Source: Paenimyroides viscosum (lineage in GTDB: Bacteria; Bacteroidota; Bacteroidia; Flavobacteriales; Flavobacteriaceae). Taken from it: a stretch of DNA of 32,991 bases. The notes under the pieces were generated by a model, which saw nothing but the letters and a program-made list of their open reading frames with translations, ran no database searches and was not told the origin of the DNA. The DNA is taken from the NCBI RefSeq assembly GCF_003858535.1, contig NZ_RQTJ01000033.1, positions 1 to 32,991 on the forward strand, in the 5' to 3' direction. The position numbers were made by a program, and so were the translations under genes. Shown here one piece after another: positions 7,493 through 15,641 of the stretch. The number at the start of each line of letters is the position of its first letter. The stretch's first letter is position 1.

Positions 7493-8149
7493 ATGAAAAA
7501 AATTACCTTAACCTTATTAGGGTTAGTTGCGGTATCTACAACTGCAGTAGCGCAGCAAGAAGTGAAATTTGGTCCAAAAGCAGGTGTGAACTTTGCTAAT
7601 ATTAGTGGAAAGGACGCAGAAGACAACAAAATGTTGATCGGATTTCATGTGGGAGCATTTGCAGAAATTAAGTTTAACGACAAATTTGCAATTCAACCTG
7701 AAATTCTATATTCTGCACAAGGTGCTAAACAAGAGAGTTCTCAGACAATTGTTGGTGTAACTACTTCTTCTGAAACTACTGCCAAAACAAGTTATATAAA
7801 TGTACCTATCATGGCTAAATATTATGTAGCACCAAGTTTTGCTGTGGAGTTAGGACCTTATGTAGGCTTTTTGATGTCAGCTGATGCAGAAAGTAAAACT
7901 ACAGTAGGAAGTGTTACTTCAGAAAGAGAAATGGATATTAAAGATTCTACTAACTCAATTGATTTTGGAGTTGGAGTTGGTGCTAGTTTTAATTTAGATA
8001 ATGGATTTTTTATCGGTGCCCGTTATAATCTTGGTTTAACAAAACTTGGTAAAGACAGTTCTCAAACTGTTGGAGGAATGGAAGTTTCTACAGAAGCTTT
8101 AGATACTAAAAATGCAGTTATCCAAGTAGGAGTTGGTTACAAGTTTTAA
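7493..8149 (+). CDS. Outer-membrane beta-barrel protein (PorT-like porin family)
   Basis: 218 residues. A signal peptide MKKITLTLLGLVAVSTTAVA is cut near AQQ. A small beta-barrel of the OMP_b-brl type follows, with repeating aromatic-ended strands such as FGPKAGVNFANISG, FHVGAFAEIKFN, FAIQPEILYSAQGAK and the C-terminal strand VIQVGVGYKF ending in Phe, as outer-membrane proteins do. The function is unknown; the family is common and often of high copy number in flavobacteria. It is followed by a close paralog at 8305, but a terminator separates them. The start at 7493 gives the signal peptide; the longer frame from 7373 is not used. Confidence 0.85.
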   Translation: MKKITLTLLGLVAVSTTAVAQQEVKFGPKAGVNFANISGKDAEDNKMLIGFHVGAFAEIKFNDKFAIQPEILYSAQGAKQESSQTIVGVTTSSETTAKTSYINVPIMAKYYVAPSFAVELGPYVGFLMSADAESKTTVGSVTSEREMDIKDSTNSIDFGVGVGASFNLDNGFFIGARYNLGLTKLGKDSSQTVGGMEVSTEALDTKNAVIQVGVGYKF

Positions 8150-8167
8150 TAATTACAATATTTTATA

Positions 8168-8195
8168 AACCGCAACAATCTGTTGCGGTTTTTTT
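8168..8195 (+). terminator. Terminator between the two barrel genes
   Basis: A 10-bp perfect stem (AACCGCAACA at 8168-8177, complement 8181-8190) has a 3-base loop and is followed by further T residues. Confidence 0.9.
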
Positions 8196-8304
8196 GTGGA
8201 AAAAAGATACAGTTTTGTAATCTCAATTATAGCACGTTTGTGTTATTTTAAGTAATTTCGGCTTTGGATTAAAATTTGATAATTATTCATAAATGCCCAA
8301 TACT

Positions 8305-8898
8305 ATGAAAAAATTCCCTAAAATTCCTTTAGCACTTTTTACAGCATTCTTATTTGGAACCGCTGTACAAGCACAAGATTTCTCATTCGGACCTAAAGTA
8401 GGTTATAATAATGCAAAATTAGAAGGTAAAAGCTGGCAGGATTTTCACGACAATAATTCCATCAACGGATTTCATGTCGGTGCATTTGCCGAAATTCGTT
8501 TTAACAAATTCGCCATTCAGCCCGAAGTTTATTATTCGTCAGCAGGTGGTAAGTGGAAAACTACATTTGAAAACGCTATCGTTGAACACGATTTTAACTT
8601 AAGTTATATAAACGTGCCGTTAATGTTGAAATATTATATCACCAACGGAATCGCCATTGAAGCAGGTCCACAAGCAGGGTTTTTAACCGATTCTAAAGTG
8701 AAGTTTGCAGACTTAAATCCTGACAGTCCTAAATTCAACGATTTCGATTTCTCGCTGAATGTTGGTTTAAGCGTTAATTTACCTTTGAACTTTATGATTT
8801 CTGCACGTTACAATGCCGGAATGACAAATGTGATTGATGAACCGAATGTAGATTGGAAAAACCGCGTAATGCAACTTTCTGTCGGTTACCGTTTTTAA
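8305..8898 (+). CDS. Outer-membrane beta-barrel protein, paralog of the previous gene
   Basis: 197 residues from the ATG at 8305; an ATG at 8293 is possible and would add MPNT before the signal peptide. The signal peptide KKFPKIPLALFTAFLFGTAV is cut near QAQ. The barrel shares clear segments with the upstream gene (FSFGPKVGYNNAKLEG, FHVGAFAEIRFNKFAIQPE, YINVPLMLKYYI) and ends with VMQLSVGYRF. The two arose by tandem duplication and have diverged; this one lacks most of the threonine/serine-rich loop of its neighbour. Function unknown. No clear TAnnTTTG box is seen in the 110 nt upstream of the ATG. Confidence 0.83.
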   Translation: MKKFPKIPLALFTAFLFGTAVQAQDFSFGPKVGYNNAKLEGKSWQDFHDNNSINGFHVGAFAEIRFNKFAIQPEVYYSSAGGKWKTTFENAIVEHDFNLSYINVPLMLKYYITNGIAIEAGPQAGFLTDSKVKFADLNPDSPKFNDFDFSLNVGLSVNLPLNFMISARYNAGMTNVIDEPNVDWKNRVMQLSVGYRF

Positions 8899-8929
8899 TT
8901 TACAGGTTTTCAAATAAGTTGAGTTTTAC

Positions 8930-8983
8930 GTCAGTTCGAGTAAGAATTTTGAAGAAAATCGGAGAAATTCTGTATCGAGAACT
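8930..8983. repeat. Intergenic repeat, GTCAGTTCGAG...CGAGAACT type
   Basis: Imperfect inverted repeat with outer arms GTCAGTTCGAGT and ATCGAGAACT and an inner pair AGAATTT/AAATTCT. It shares end sequences with the repeats at 12644-12709 and 18806-18866 but is more diverged. Confidence 0.5.
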
Positions 8984-8991
8984 AAATAAGA

Positions 8992-9118
8992 AAGCTGTTT
9001 AGGAAAGTTAACTATTGTCATTCCGGACTTGATCCGGAATCTCATTTATTTTGATTAAAAACTTTATGAGAAGCTGAATCAAGTTCAGCTTGACAAATTA
9101 GTGTTTGTTAAACAGTTT
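8992..9118. repeat. Double stem-loop intergenic element, copy 1
   Basis: The core 9017-9094 is bounded by GTCA and TGAC. It holds stem-loop ATTCCGGA with loop CTTGA (9020-9040) and stem-loop AAGCTGAA with loop TCAAG (9071-9091). The flanks 8992-9001 and 9109-9118 carry a further imperfect repeat (AGCTGTTTA and TTAAACAGT). It is the reverse-complement version of the element at 29349-29457 and lies between convergent genes, so it may also stop transcription from both sides. Confidence 0.8.
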
Positions 9119-9119
9119 T

Positions 9120-9554
9120 TTATCTTTTATTCTGAAAAAAAGTCAGCATCAATTCCTTACATTCATTCTCTAAAACACCATAAACAATTTCAGTCTTCGG
9201 GTGCAGTTGTCCGCCCATTGAAGTAAAACCACGTTTGTTATCTTGTGCACCAACCACAATTTTAGAAATCTGACTCCAATACAACGCACCGGCACACATT
9301 TGGCAAGGTTCAATTGTTAAATACATGGTGCAGTTTTTTAAATATTTGCCGCCAATGGCATTTGCCGCCGCAGTAATTGCCTGCATTTCGGCATGTGCAG
9401 TAACATCATTCAAATTTTCGGTTAAATTATGCGTTTTCGCTATTATGGAATTATTGGCAACGATGACCGCTCCAATTGGAATTTCGTTTTTTAAAAGCGC
9501 TTCTTTTGCTTCGTTTAAAGCAATCCGCATAAAGTATTCGTCGTTCAGCAACAT
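9120..9554 (-). CDS. tadA: tRNA adenosine(34) deaminase-like nucleoside deaminase
   Basis: 144-residue zinc deaminase of the TadA/CDD fold. Zinc and catalytic residues are His54-Ala-Glu56 in TAHAEMQAI and Cys84/Cys87 in EPCQMCAGA. IPIGAVIV and KRGFTSMGGQLHP also fit TadA. It converts A34 to inosine in tRNA-Arg(ACG). A guanine-deaminase-type relative cannot be fully excluded by eye, but length and motifs favour TadA. It stands alone, divergent from dxs with only 68 nt between the starts, and its 3' end abuts the stem-loop element. Confidence 0.85.
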   Translation of the reverse strand: MLLNDEYFMRIALNEAKEALLKNEIPIGAVIVANNSIIAKTHNLTENLNDVTAHAEMQAITAAANAIGGKYLKNCTMYLTIEPCQMCAGALYWSQISKIVVGAQDNKRGFTSMGGQLHPKTEIVYGVLENECKELMLTFFQNKR

Positions 9555-9576
9555 CTCAAATAGTAAATTATTCGTT

Positions 9577-9584
9577 CAAAAATA
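9577..9584 (-). promoter_or_regulatory. -7 box for tadA
   Basis: Read leftwards the bases are TATTTTTG, matching TAnnTTTG, 22 nt from the tadA ATG. It is back to back with the dxs box at 9596-9603. Confidence 0.45.
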
Positions 9585-9595
9585 AGATATTATTG

Positions 9596-9603
9596 TAAAT
9601 TTG
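9596..9603 (+). promoter_or_regulatory. -7 box for dxs
   Basis: TAAATTTG matches TAnnTTTG, 19 nt before the dxs ATG, implying a leader of only about a dozen bases. It is 11 nt from the opposite-facing tadA box. Confidence 0.45.
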
Positions 9604-9622
9604 TTCTGTAATTTAAAAGTTA

Positions 9623-11395
9623 ATGGCTCCAATTTTACCAACAATTCAATTTCCTTCCGATTTAAAATCGAAAACCATACCTCAGCTGCTACAGTTAGCA
9701 GACGAGATTCGTAGGTTTATTATCGATGTTGTTTCGGTAAACGGTGGTCATTTAGGTGCAAGTTTGGGTGTTGTAGAATTAACTATTGCCTTACATTATG
9801 TGTTTGATACACCTATTGATAAATTGGTTTGGGATGTGGGACATCAGGCGTACGTACACAAAATTTTGACTGGACGTAAAGGTGTTTTTGAAACCAATCG
9901 TCAACAAAATGGTTTAAGCGGATTTCCAAAAATCAGCGAAAGCGAATACGATGCTTTTGGTGTTGGGCATTCATCTACATCTATATCAGCGGCTTTGGGA
10001 ATGGCGATTGCTAGCAAATTGAAAGGCGAGAACAATATACAGCATATTGCGGTTATTGGTGATGCGTCTATTGCTTCGGGAATGGCGTTTGAAGCCTTGA
10101 ACCATGCAGGTGTTACAAATGCCAATTTAATTGTTGTTTTAAACGATAATGCTATTGGGATCGATCCAAGTGTAGGTGCGCTGAAAAGCTATTTAATGCA
10201 GGTAAAACAAGGCGAAAATCCAAAGAGCAACAACATGGTTAAATCTTTGAATTTTAAATATGTGGGACCGGTTGACGGGCACGATTTAAAAGCATTGATT
10301 CATGAGCTGCAACGATTAAAAACAAAAAATGGTCCGCAGTTTTTACATATCACCACCACCAAAGGGAAAGGTTTAAAACAAGCCGAAGAAAATCAGGTAC
10401 TGTATCATGCACCGGGAAAATTTGATAAAATTACAGGCGATCTGCTTGAAAATAATATACAGAAGTTTACAAAATATCAGGATGTTTTTGGGCTGACTTT
10501 ATTAGAATTAGCTCAGCAGAATCCTAAGATATTTGCCATTACACCTGCCATGCCAACAGGAAGTTCATTAAAATACATGATGGATGCTTTTCCCGAACGC
10601 GCTATTGATGTAGGTATTGCCGAACAACACGCAGTTACTTTGGCAGCTGGTATTTCATTAAGTGGTTTTACTGTTTTCTGTGCCATTTATTCTACTTTTT
10701 TACAACGCGCTTACGATCAGTTGATTCACGATGTGGCGTTGCAAAATATTCCGGTGATTTTCTGTATAGATCGTGCAGGTTTGGTGGGCGAAGACGGCGC
10801 AACGCATCAAGGTGTGTTTGATATGGCGTTTTTACAACCTATACCACATCTTAAAATTTTGGCTCCAAAAGATGCTATAGAACTGCGTCAAATATTGTTT
10901 ACGTTACAAGAAAGTAATAATCAACCTGTTGCTTTGCGTTACCCACGCGGATATTCAGCTGTTGAAAATTGGAAAGTTCCTTTTGAAAAGATCGATCTAT
11001 CTAAAATTCAAACCATCAAAAAAGGTAAAAAAGCAGCCGTTTTTTCAACAGGAACCATTTTGCAAAATGTTTTAGAAGCTTTAAGTTTTGATACGGATCA
11101 TTTTGCAGTTTATCATTTCTTACAGATAAAACCATTAAACGAAAAAGAAATTGTTGGGCTTGTTAAAGGTTTTGATACCATTGTTACAATAGAAGAAGGT
11201 GTGATAAAAGGCGGTTTTGGCAGTGTAATCAATCAGATTATTTTGGCAAACAATATAAATATTAAGGTAATAAATTTAGGTGTGCCCGATGATTTTATAG
11301 AACACGCTACAGTAAATGAACAGTTTACACAGTGTGGTTTAGATGTAGAATCTATGCAAAATTTATTTAAAAAAATACAGAATGTTCAAATTTAA
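9623..11395 (+). CDS. dxs: 1-deoxy-D-xylulose-5-phosphate synthase
   Basis: 590 residues, thiamine-diphosphate enzyme that joins pyruvate and glyceraldehyde 3-phosphate, the first step of the MEP isoprenoid pathway. Seen: GGHLGASLGVVELTIALHYVFD with WDVGHQAYVHKILTGRK at the N-terminus, the TPP region GDASIASGMAFEALNHAG...NDNAIGIDPSVG, the central pyrimidine domain with IAEQHAVTLAAG and DRAGLVGEDGATHQGVFD, and a C-terminal transketolase domain. The TPP motif reads GDA where most Dxs have GDG. Shorter than the roughly 620 residues of E. coli Dxs. The next gene starts inside its end (14-nt overlap). Confidence 0.95.
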   Translation: MAPILPTIQFPSDLKSKTIPQLLQLADEIRRFIIDVVSVNGGHLGASLGVVELTIALHYVFDTPIDKLVWDVGHQAYVHKILTGRKGVFETNRQQNGLSGFPKISESEYDAFGVGHSSTSISAALGMAIASKLKGENNIQHIAVIGDASIASGMAFEALNHAGVTNANLIVVLNDNAIGIDPSVGALKSYLMQVKQGENPKSNNMVKSLNFKYVGPVDGHDLKALIHELQRLKTKNGPQFLHITTTKGKGLKQAEENQVLYHAPGKFDKITGDLLENNIQKFTKYQDVFGLTLLELAQQNPKIFAITPAMPTGSSLKYMMDAFPERAIDVGIAEQHAVTLAAGISLSGFTVFCAIYSTFLQRAYDQLIHDVALQNIPVIFCIDRAGLVGEDGATHQGVFDMAFLQPIPHLKILAPKDAIELRQILFTLQESNNQPVALRYPRGYSAVENWKVPFEKIDLSKIQTIKKGKKAAVFSTGTILQNVLEALSFDTDHFAVYHFLQIKPLNEKEIVGLVKGFDTIVTIEEGVIKGGFGSVINQIILANNINIKVINLGVPDDFIEHATVNEQFTQCGLDVESMQNLFKKIQNVQI

Positions 11396-12632
11396 TATAG
11401 TTGTTTTTTTTATGTTGTTAGGTACAGGTGTTTTTGCGCAACCTGTAGATACGCTACAAATTAAAAAAACTAAACAAACAATTGATACTTTTTACCGTAC
11501 CCAATTTTCAGTTTTTGATACTTTGGTTAAAAAGAACGATACGCTTTTTTTACGTCCTATAACAGTAGAGCAAAAAATGGTTTTGCAAGATTCGGTATTA
11601 ATGAATCTTAAATCAGAAAATGTTCAACAGGTGGTTGTATCTACCTTTGAAGTTACAAAGCGTAATAAAAATACCGATTTGGCTTATTTTTTAGTCTCAA
11701 AGCCAACTGGTTTTGTTTATGACAGATTGCCGCGAGCAAATTCACAAATTCTGTATGATGCTTTATCACCCATACGATCTGAAATGAGTTTTTGGAAAAA
11801 AACAAATAGTTTAGGGTTGGATATCAACCAAGGAACGTTTTCTAACTGGAATGCCGGAGGTTTTAGTTCGGTTTCAGGTATCGTTAAAGGAGATTTTACT
11901 CGTAAATATGAAAAAGGACGAACAGTTTGGTTAAACGAATTAAAAGTGCGATACGGTTTAAATAAACAAGAAAATTTGGAGTTACGAAAAACCGACGACG
12001 TTTTAAACATCAATACATCTTTTGGTTATAAAACTTCGGTAAAATCAAATTGGTATTATTCTGCAAAAATGACCTTAAACACTCAAATGGCGAACGGATA
12101 CGCGTATCCTAACGTAGAAGATCCAATTTCGCGTGCCTTTGCACCAGCTTATCTTTTTGCGGGTATCGGTTCAGAATTTTTTAAAAACAACTTTAAAGCC
12201 TATATTTCGCCACTTACCTTAAAATCTACATTGGTGTTAGATGAAACGCTTGCCAATAAAGGTGAATTTGGTTTGGCAGGAGGCGTGTTTGCCGAAGATG
12301 GAACACTTTTACAAGCCGGAAAAAAATCAAGAAGCGAACTGGGTTTTTTGTTTACCAGCGAATGGAATAAATCTATCATGAAAAACGTTAATCTTAAAAA
12401 CAATCTTACTTTATACACCGATTATTTGAATAATTTTGGAAATGTAGATGTGGATTGGCAGCTTCAAATTGAAATGAAGGTAAACAGCCTGATTAAAGCA
12501 ACTTTGGGTGGACATTTAATTTATGATGATGATATAAAAAACAAACGCGATGTAAACGGCACACAAATTACCGAAGGTCCGCGCGTGCAGTTTAAACAGT
12601 TGTTAAGTGTTGGGTTGGTTTATAATTTTTAG
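11382..12632 (+). CDS. DUF3078 domain protein, predicted outer-membrane barrel
   Basis: 416 residues. The signal peptide (FNIVVFFMLLGTGVFAQ) is followed by a Bacteroidota-specific DUF3078 region from about 130, starting FWKKTNSLGLDINQGTFSNW and rich in alternating hydrophobic strands, with a last strand LLSVGLVYNF. A surface or outer-membrane location is inferred. The function is unknown. It overlaps dxs by 14 nt, so it is translated from the dxs message; a metabolic link is not implied, because this may just be compact packing. Confidence 0.8.
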   Translation: MFKFNIVVFFMLLGTGVFAQPVDTLQIKKTKQTIDTFYRTQFSVFDTLVKKNDTLFLRPITVEQKMVLQDSVLMNLKSENVQQVVVSTFEVTKRNKNTDLAYFLVSKPTGFVYDRLPRANSQILYDALSPIRSEMSFWKKTNSLGLDINQGTFSNWNAGGFSSVSGIVKGDFTRKYEKGRTVWLNELKVRYGLNKQENLELRKTDDVLNINTSFGYKTSVKSNWYYSAKMTLNTQMANGYAYPNVEDPISRAFAPAYLFAGIGSEFFKNNFKAYISPLTLKSTLVLDETLANKGEFGLAGGVFAEDGTLLQAGKKSRSELGFLFTSEWNKSIMKNVNLKNNLTLYTDYLNNFGNVDVDWQLQIEMKVNSLIKATLGGHLIYDDDIKNKRDVNGTQITEGPRVQFKQLLSVGLVYNF

Positions 12633-12643
12633 TATTGATCCAT

Positions 12644-12709
12644 CGTCACTTCAAGTAGCGTAATGTAATGAAGTGTATCGAGAAGTTTTGTTCTCGACAA
12701 GCTTGAACT
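12644..12709. repeat. Intergenic repeat, CGTCACTTC...CTTGAACT type
   Basis: About 66 bp, highly similar to 18806-18866. Shared blocks include AAGTGTATCGAGA and TTCTCGACAAGC. It contains an inverted pair TCGAGAA/TTCTCGA. It fills most of the gap between the DUF3078 gene and the next barrel gene. Confidence 0.7.
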
Positions 12710-12765
12710 TACGACTGTAAATATATTTTTTTAGGATTGAATGTTACTATTTTAATAATTTGTAC

Positions 12766-13461
12766 ATGATGAAAGTTTTTTTTAGCATATTGATATTTTT
12801 GGTTTCTTTAAAAACATTTTCGCAGGCTGTAGATAGTTTGCCGGCTTTAGACAGAACCATAAAAGTAACTGATCCCTTTTACCGTGAAGACCAATTTTAT
12901 GTGGGCGTTACGCATACTTTAATGTTGAAACAACCTCAAAACTTCTCTACAAACTCTATTTCTATTGGAACGAATTTTGGTTTTCTGCGCGATTTTCCCA
13001 TTAACAAACAACGAACAGTTGCCATTGCTCCAGGATTTGGTTTTGCATTTTATAATTTGCGACATAATTTGGCATTGATTGATAATGATCCCATTACTTT
13101 TGAAATTGATAATAACAGCAAAAAAAATGTACAGAAATTGTCGTATATAGAGATTCCCATTGAATTTCGTTGGCGTAATTCAAAAGTACATTCGCATAAA
13201 TTTTGGCGTGTTTATACCGCAATTAAATACAGTTATCTGTTAAATTCAACTTCAGAATACGAAGGCGTTTTAGGAAATCACAGCTTTAAAAACAGCGATT
13301 TGTTGTCAAGATCTAATTTAGGAGTTTATATTTCGGCAGGTTTCAACACTTGGAATTTATATGGTTATTACGGTTTTAAACCGTTGTACAACAAAAACGT
13401 AATTGATAACGCAAGCCATATAAACATGTTGAATGTAGGGTTGATGTTTTACATTTTATAA
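12766..13461 (+). CDS. Predicted outer-membrane beta-barrel protein
   Basis: 231 residues from the ATG at 12766 (a second ATG follows directly at 12769; an upstream TTG is unlikely). Signal peptide KVFFSILIFLVSLKTFSQ, then strands such as QFYVGVTHTLMLKQP, ISIGTNFGFLRDFPINK, TVAIAPGFGFAFYNL and a C-terminal strand MLNVGLMFYIL. It resembles PorT-type small barrels in general plan. It is not convincingly PorT/SprT itself, so no symbol is given. Its 3' end overlaps the convergent PAP2-like gene by 13 nt. Confidence 0.75.
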   Translation: MMKVFFSILIFLVSLKTFSQAVDSLPALDRTIKVTDPFYREDQFYVGVTHTLMLKQPQNFSTNSISIGTNFGFLRDFPINKQRTVAIAPGFGFAFYNLRHNLALIDNDPITFEIDNNSKKNVQKLSYIEIPIEFRWRNSKVHSHKFWRVYTAIKYSYLLNSTSEYEGVLGNHSFKNSDLLSRSNLGVYISAGFNTWNLYGYYGFKPLYNKNVIDNASHINMLNVGLMFYIL

Positions 13462-14054
13462 AACAAAATAAACGACGGCACAAAACCAATTAACGCGCCA
13501 ACAATAATTTCTACATTGGTATGTGCTCTTAAATACAAGCGAGATGTTGCTACCAAACCAATAATAATTAGTAACGCTGGTAAAATATAAAATGGGTTTA
13601 AATAATACGTGGTAGTTTGGTTTACAAACAGCGGAATAGCGCTGCAAACGCTTGCTACATGCACGCTGTATTTACGTTTCAACAATATGCCGAAGAATAA
13701 AATAGAGTACGAAATACAGTAGCCTATAAAAAATATCTTTAAAGAGGAATTGGATGCGTTTTCCCAGATTTTAAAAATCAAAATGTTTATTATTACGATA
13801 TTCAAAAACATAGGTGCACTACGTTCGCGCAGATTTTTTATCATTACTGATGATTTTAACAATCCCAATGATTTCAAGAAAAAGTAAATACAAACAGGTA
13901 ACAAAAAAGTCATTAAAAAAGCTTGGCCAGTTGCTAAATATCGTTCTAAAGGGATAAAAAAATCGGCATTTAATAAGTAAAAACATCCTGTGATTATTGT
14001 TGGAATAAAAACAGGATGGAATAAGTAGGATATTATTTTAGCAACATACTTCAT
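13449..14054 (-). CDS. PAP2-like polytopic membrane protein
   Basis: 201 residues with about six hydrophobic segments. The order KNLRERSAP (about 73-81), KRKYSVH, and SRLYLRAHTNVEIIVGALIGF near the C-terminus resembles the three PAP2 (phosphatidic acid phosphatase type 2) motifs. In the third motif the usual Asp is Glu, and the first is not classical, so catalysis is uncertain. It could act on a lipid phosphate such as undecaprenyl or phosphatidyl phosphate. Its ATG overlaps the rpoN stop as TAATG, so translation is coupled to rpoN. Confidence 0.65.
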   Translation of the reverse strand: MKYVAKIISYLFHPVFIPTIITGCFYLLNADFFIPLERYLATGQAFLMTFLLPVCIYFFLKSLGLLKSSVMIKNLRERSAPMFLNIVIINILIFKIWENASNSSLKIFFIGYCISYSILFFGILLKRKYSVHVASVCSAIPLFVNQTTTYYLNPFYILPALLIIIGLVATSRLYLRAHTNVEIIVGALIGFVPSFILFYKM

Positions 14055-15517
14055 TAAATCTTTTTGCGCATTCGTGCTACCGGAATGTCTAACTGTTCGC
14101 GGTATTTTGCAACCGTTCTACGAGCAATAGGGTAGCCTTTTTCCTTAAGCATTTCTGCTAATTTATCATCTGGCAACGGTTTTTGCTTGTCTTCGTCGGC
14201 AATGATATTTTGTAGAATTTTCTTGATTTCTATTGTAGAAACTTCTTCACCTTGATCATTCGTCATTGCTTCAGAGAAAAATTCCTTAATCAACTTGGTT
14301 CCGTAAGGTGTATCAACATATTTACTGTTGGCAACACGTGAAATAGTAGAAATATCTAAACCAACCATATCAGCAATATCTTTTAAAATCATCGGACGGA
14401 TTTTCGTTTCTTCTCCTTCCAAAAAATATTCTTTTTGATATTCGATAATGGCACTCATGGTAACAAAAAGCGTTTCCTGACGTTGTTTAATGGCATCAAT
14501 AAACCATTTGGCACCGTCTAATTTTTGTTTTATGAACTGTACCGCATCTTTTTGAGCCGACGATTTTTCTTTTGCTTCCTTGTACGTTTGCATCATTTCC
14601 TGATAATCTTTAGAAACGTGCAGTTCCGGGGCGTTACGGCTGTTTAAATGCAGTTCAATTTCGCCATCATCAACCTTTACGGTAAAATCAGGGATAATGT
14701 GTTCTATAGCACGGGAATTTCCTGCAAAGCTTCCGCCTGGTTTAGGGTTTAATTTTTCAATTTCATCAATCGCTTTGCGAAGTTGCGACTGTGAAACATT
14801 GTATTTTTGTAATAACTTATCGTAATGTTTTTTGGTAAACGCCTCGAACTGATTTTCAATAACGTCTTTCGCCAGATCAATCGATTCGTTTGGTGTTTTA
14901 TTGTTTAACTGCAACAACAGACATTCCTGCAAATCGCGCGCGCCCACACCGCTTGGTTCCAATTCGTGGATAATATTCTCCAAGATACTTTTAACCTGCT
15001 CTTCGCTTGCGTAAATACCTTGCGTAAATGCCATATCATCTACAATATCCTGAATATCGCGGCGAATGTAGCCCATATCGTCCATGCTGCCGATTAAAAA
15101 TTCGGCAATAGTACGTTCTTCATCAGTTAAAATAAAGGTATTAAGCTGTTCAATTAAGTTTTGATGGAAACTAACCTGTGCTTCAATCGGCATAAAGGTT
15201 TCCTCATCATCATCGCTGTAATTGTTGCTTTTAAGCTTGTAATCGGGTATTTCGTCGTCACTTAAATAATCATCAATATTGATGTCATCTGTGTCGATAT
15301 GCTCATTGTCGTAATCATCAAATTCGTCCGAATTATCTTGAAACTCATCGGCATCGGTCACTTCATCTTTCCCAGATTCCAACGCCGGATTTTCAACCAA
15401 TTCTTCTTTTAATCGTTGTTCAAATGCAAGCGTAGGCAGTTGAATCAATTTCATTAATTGAATTTGCTGAGGCGATAATTTCTGCGATAATTTAAACTGT
15501 AAATTCTGTTTTAACAT
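14054..15517 (-). CDS. rpoN: RNA polymerase sigma-54 factor
   Basis: 487 residues, complete. Region I is Gln/Leu-rich (LKQNLQFKLSQKLSPQQIQL), region II is very acidic (about 50-90), the core-binding domain follows, then the HTH region, and the RpoN box ARRTVAKYRE sits at about 465-474. Sigma-54 recognises -24/-12 promoters and needs AAA+ activators; none is encoded here. It is downstream of asnS, separated by 124 nt with a terminator, and coupled (TAATG) to the PAP2-like gene. Confidence 0.96.
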   Translation of the reverse strand: MLKQNLQFKLSQKLSPQQIQLMKLIQLPTLAFEQRLKEELVENPALESGKDEVTDADEFQDNSDEFDDYDNEHIDTDDINIDDYLSDDEIPDYKLKSNNYSDDDEETFMPIEAQVSFHQNLIEQLNTFILTDEERTIAEFLIGSMDDMGYIRRDIQDIVDDMAFTQGIYASEEQVKSILENIIHELEPSGVGARDLQECLLLQLNNKTPNESIDLAKDVIENQFEAFTKKHYDKLLQKYNVSQSQLRKAIDEIEKLNPKPGGSFAGNSRAIEHIIPDFTVKVDDGEIELHLNSRNAPELHVSKDYQEMMQTYKEAKEKSSAQKDAVQFIKQKLDGAKWFIDAIKQRQETLFVTMSAIIEYQKEYFLEGEETKIRPMILKDIADMVGLDISTISRVANSKYVDTPYGTKLIKEFFSEAMTNDQGEEVSTIEIKKILQNIIADEDKQKPLPDDKLAEMLKEKGYPIARRTVAKYREQLDIPVARMRKKI

Positions 15518-15546
15518 TTTATAATGCTCCTATAACTTTTAGTAAT

Positions 15547-15610
15547 AAAAAAAGTTTGACACAAACTAATTTAGTCAAAAATAACAAATAATTAGCGTTG
15601 TGTCAAACTT
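15547..15610 (-). terminator. Terminator after asnS
   Basis: Long stem: 13-bp perfect outer arms AAGTTTGACACAA (15552-15564) and its complement (15598-15610), plus an inner CTAATT/AATTAG pair. Read leftwards it runs into a T7 tract (15547-15553). It would separate asnS from rpoN. Confidence 0.8.
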
Positions 15611-15641
15611 AATATGCTATAAATCTATGAAAGATTCTTTT

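Noticed and set aside
12766..13461. Naming the third barrel PorT/SprT
   Set aside because: Only the general small-barrel plan fits; sequence and gene neighbours are unlike the porT locus I know.
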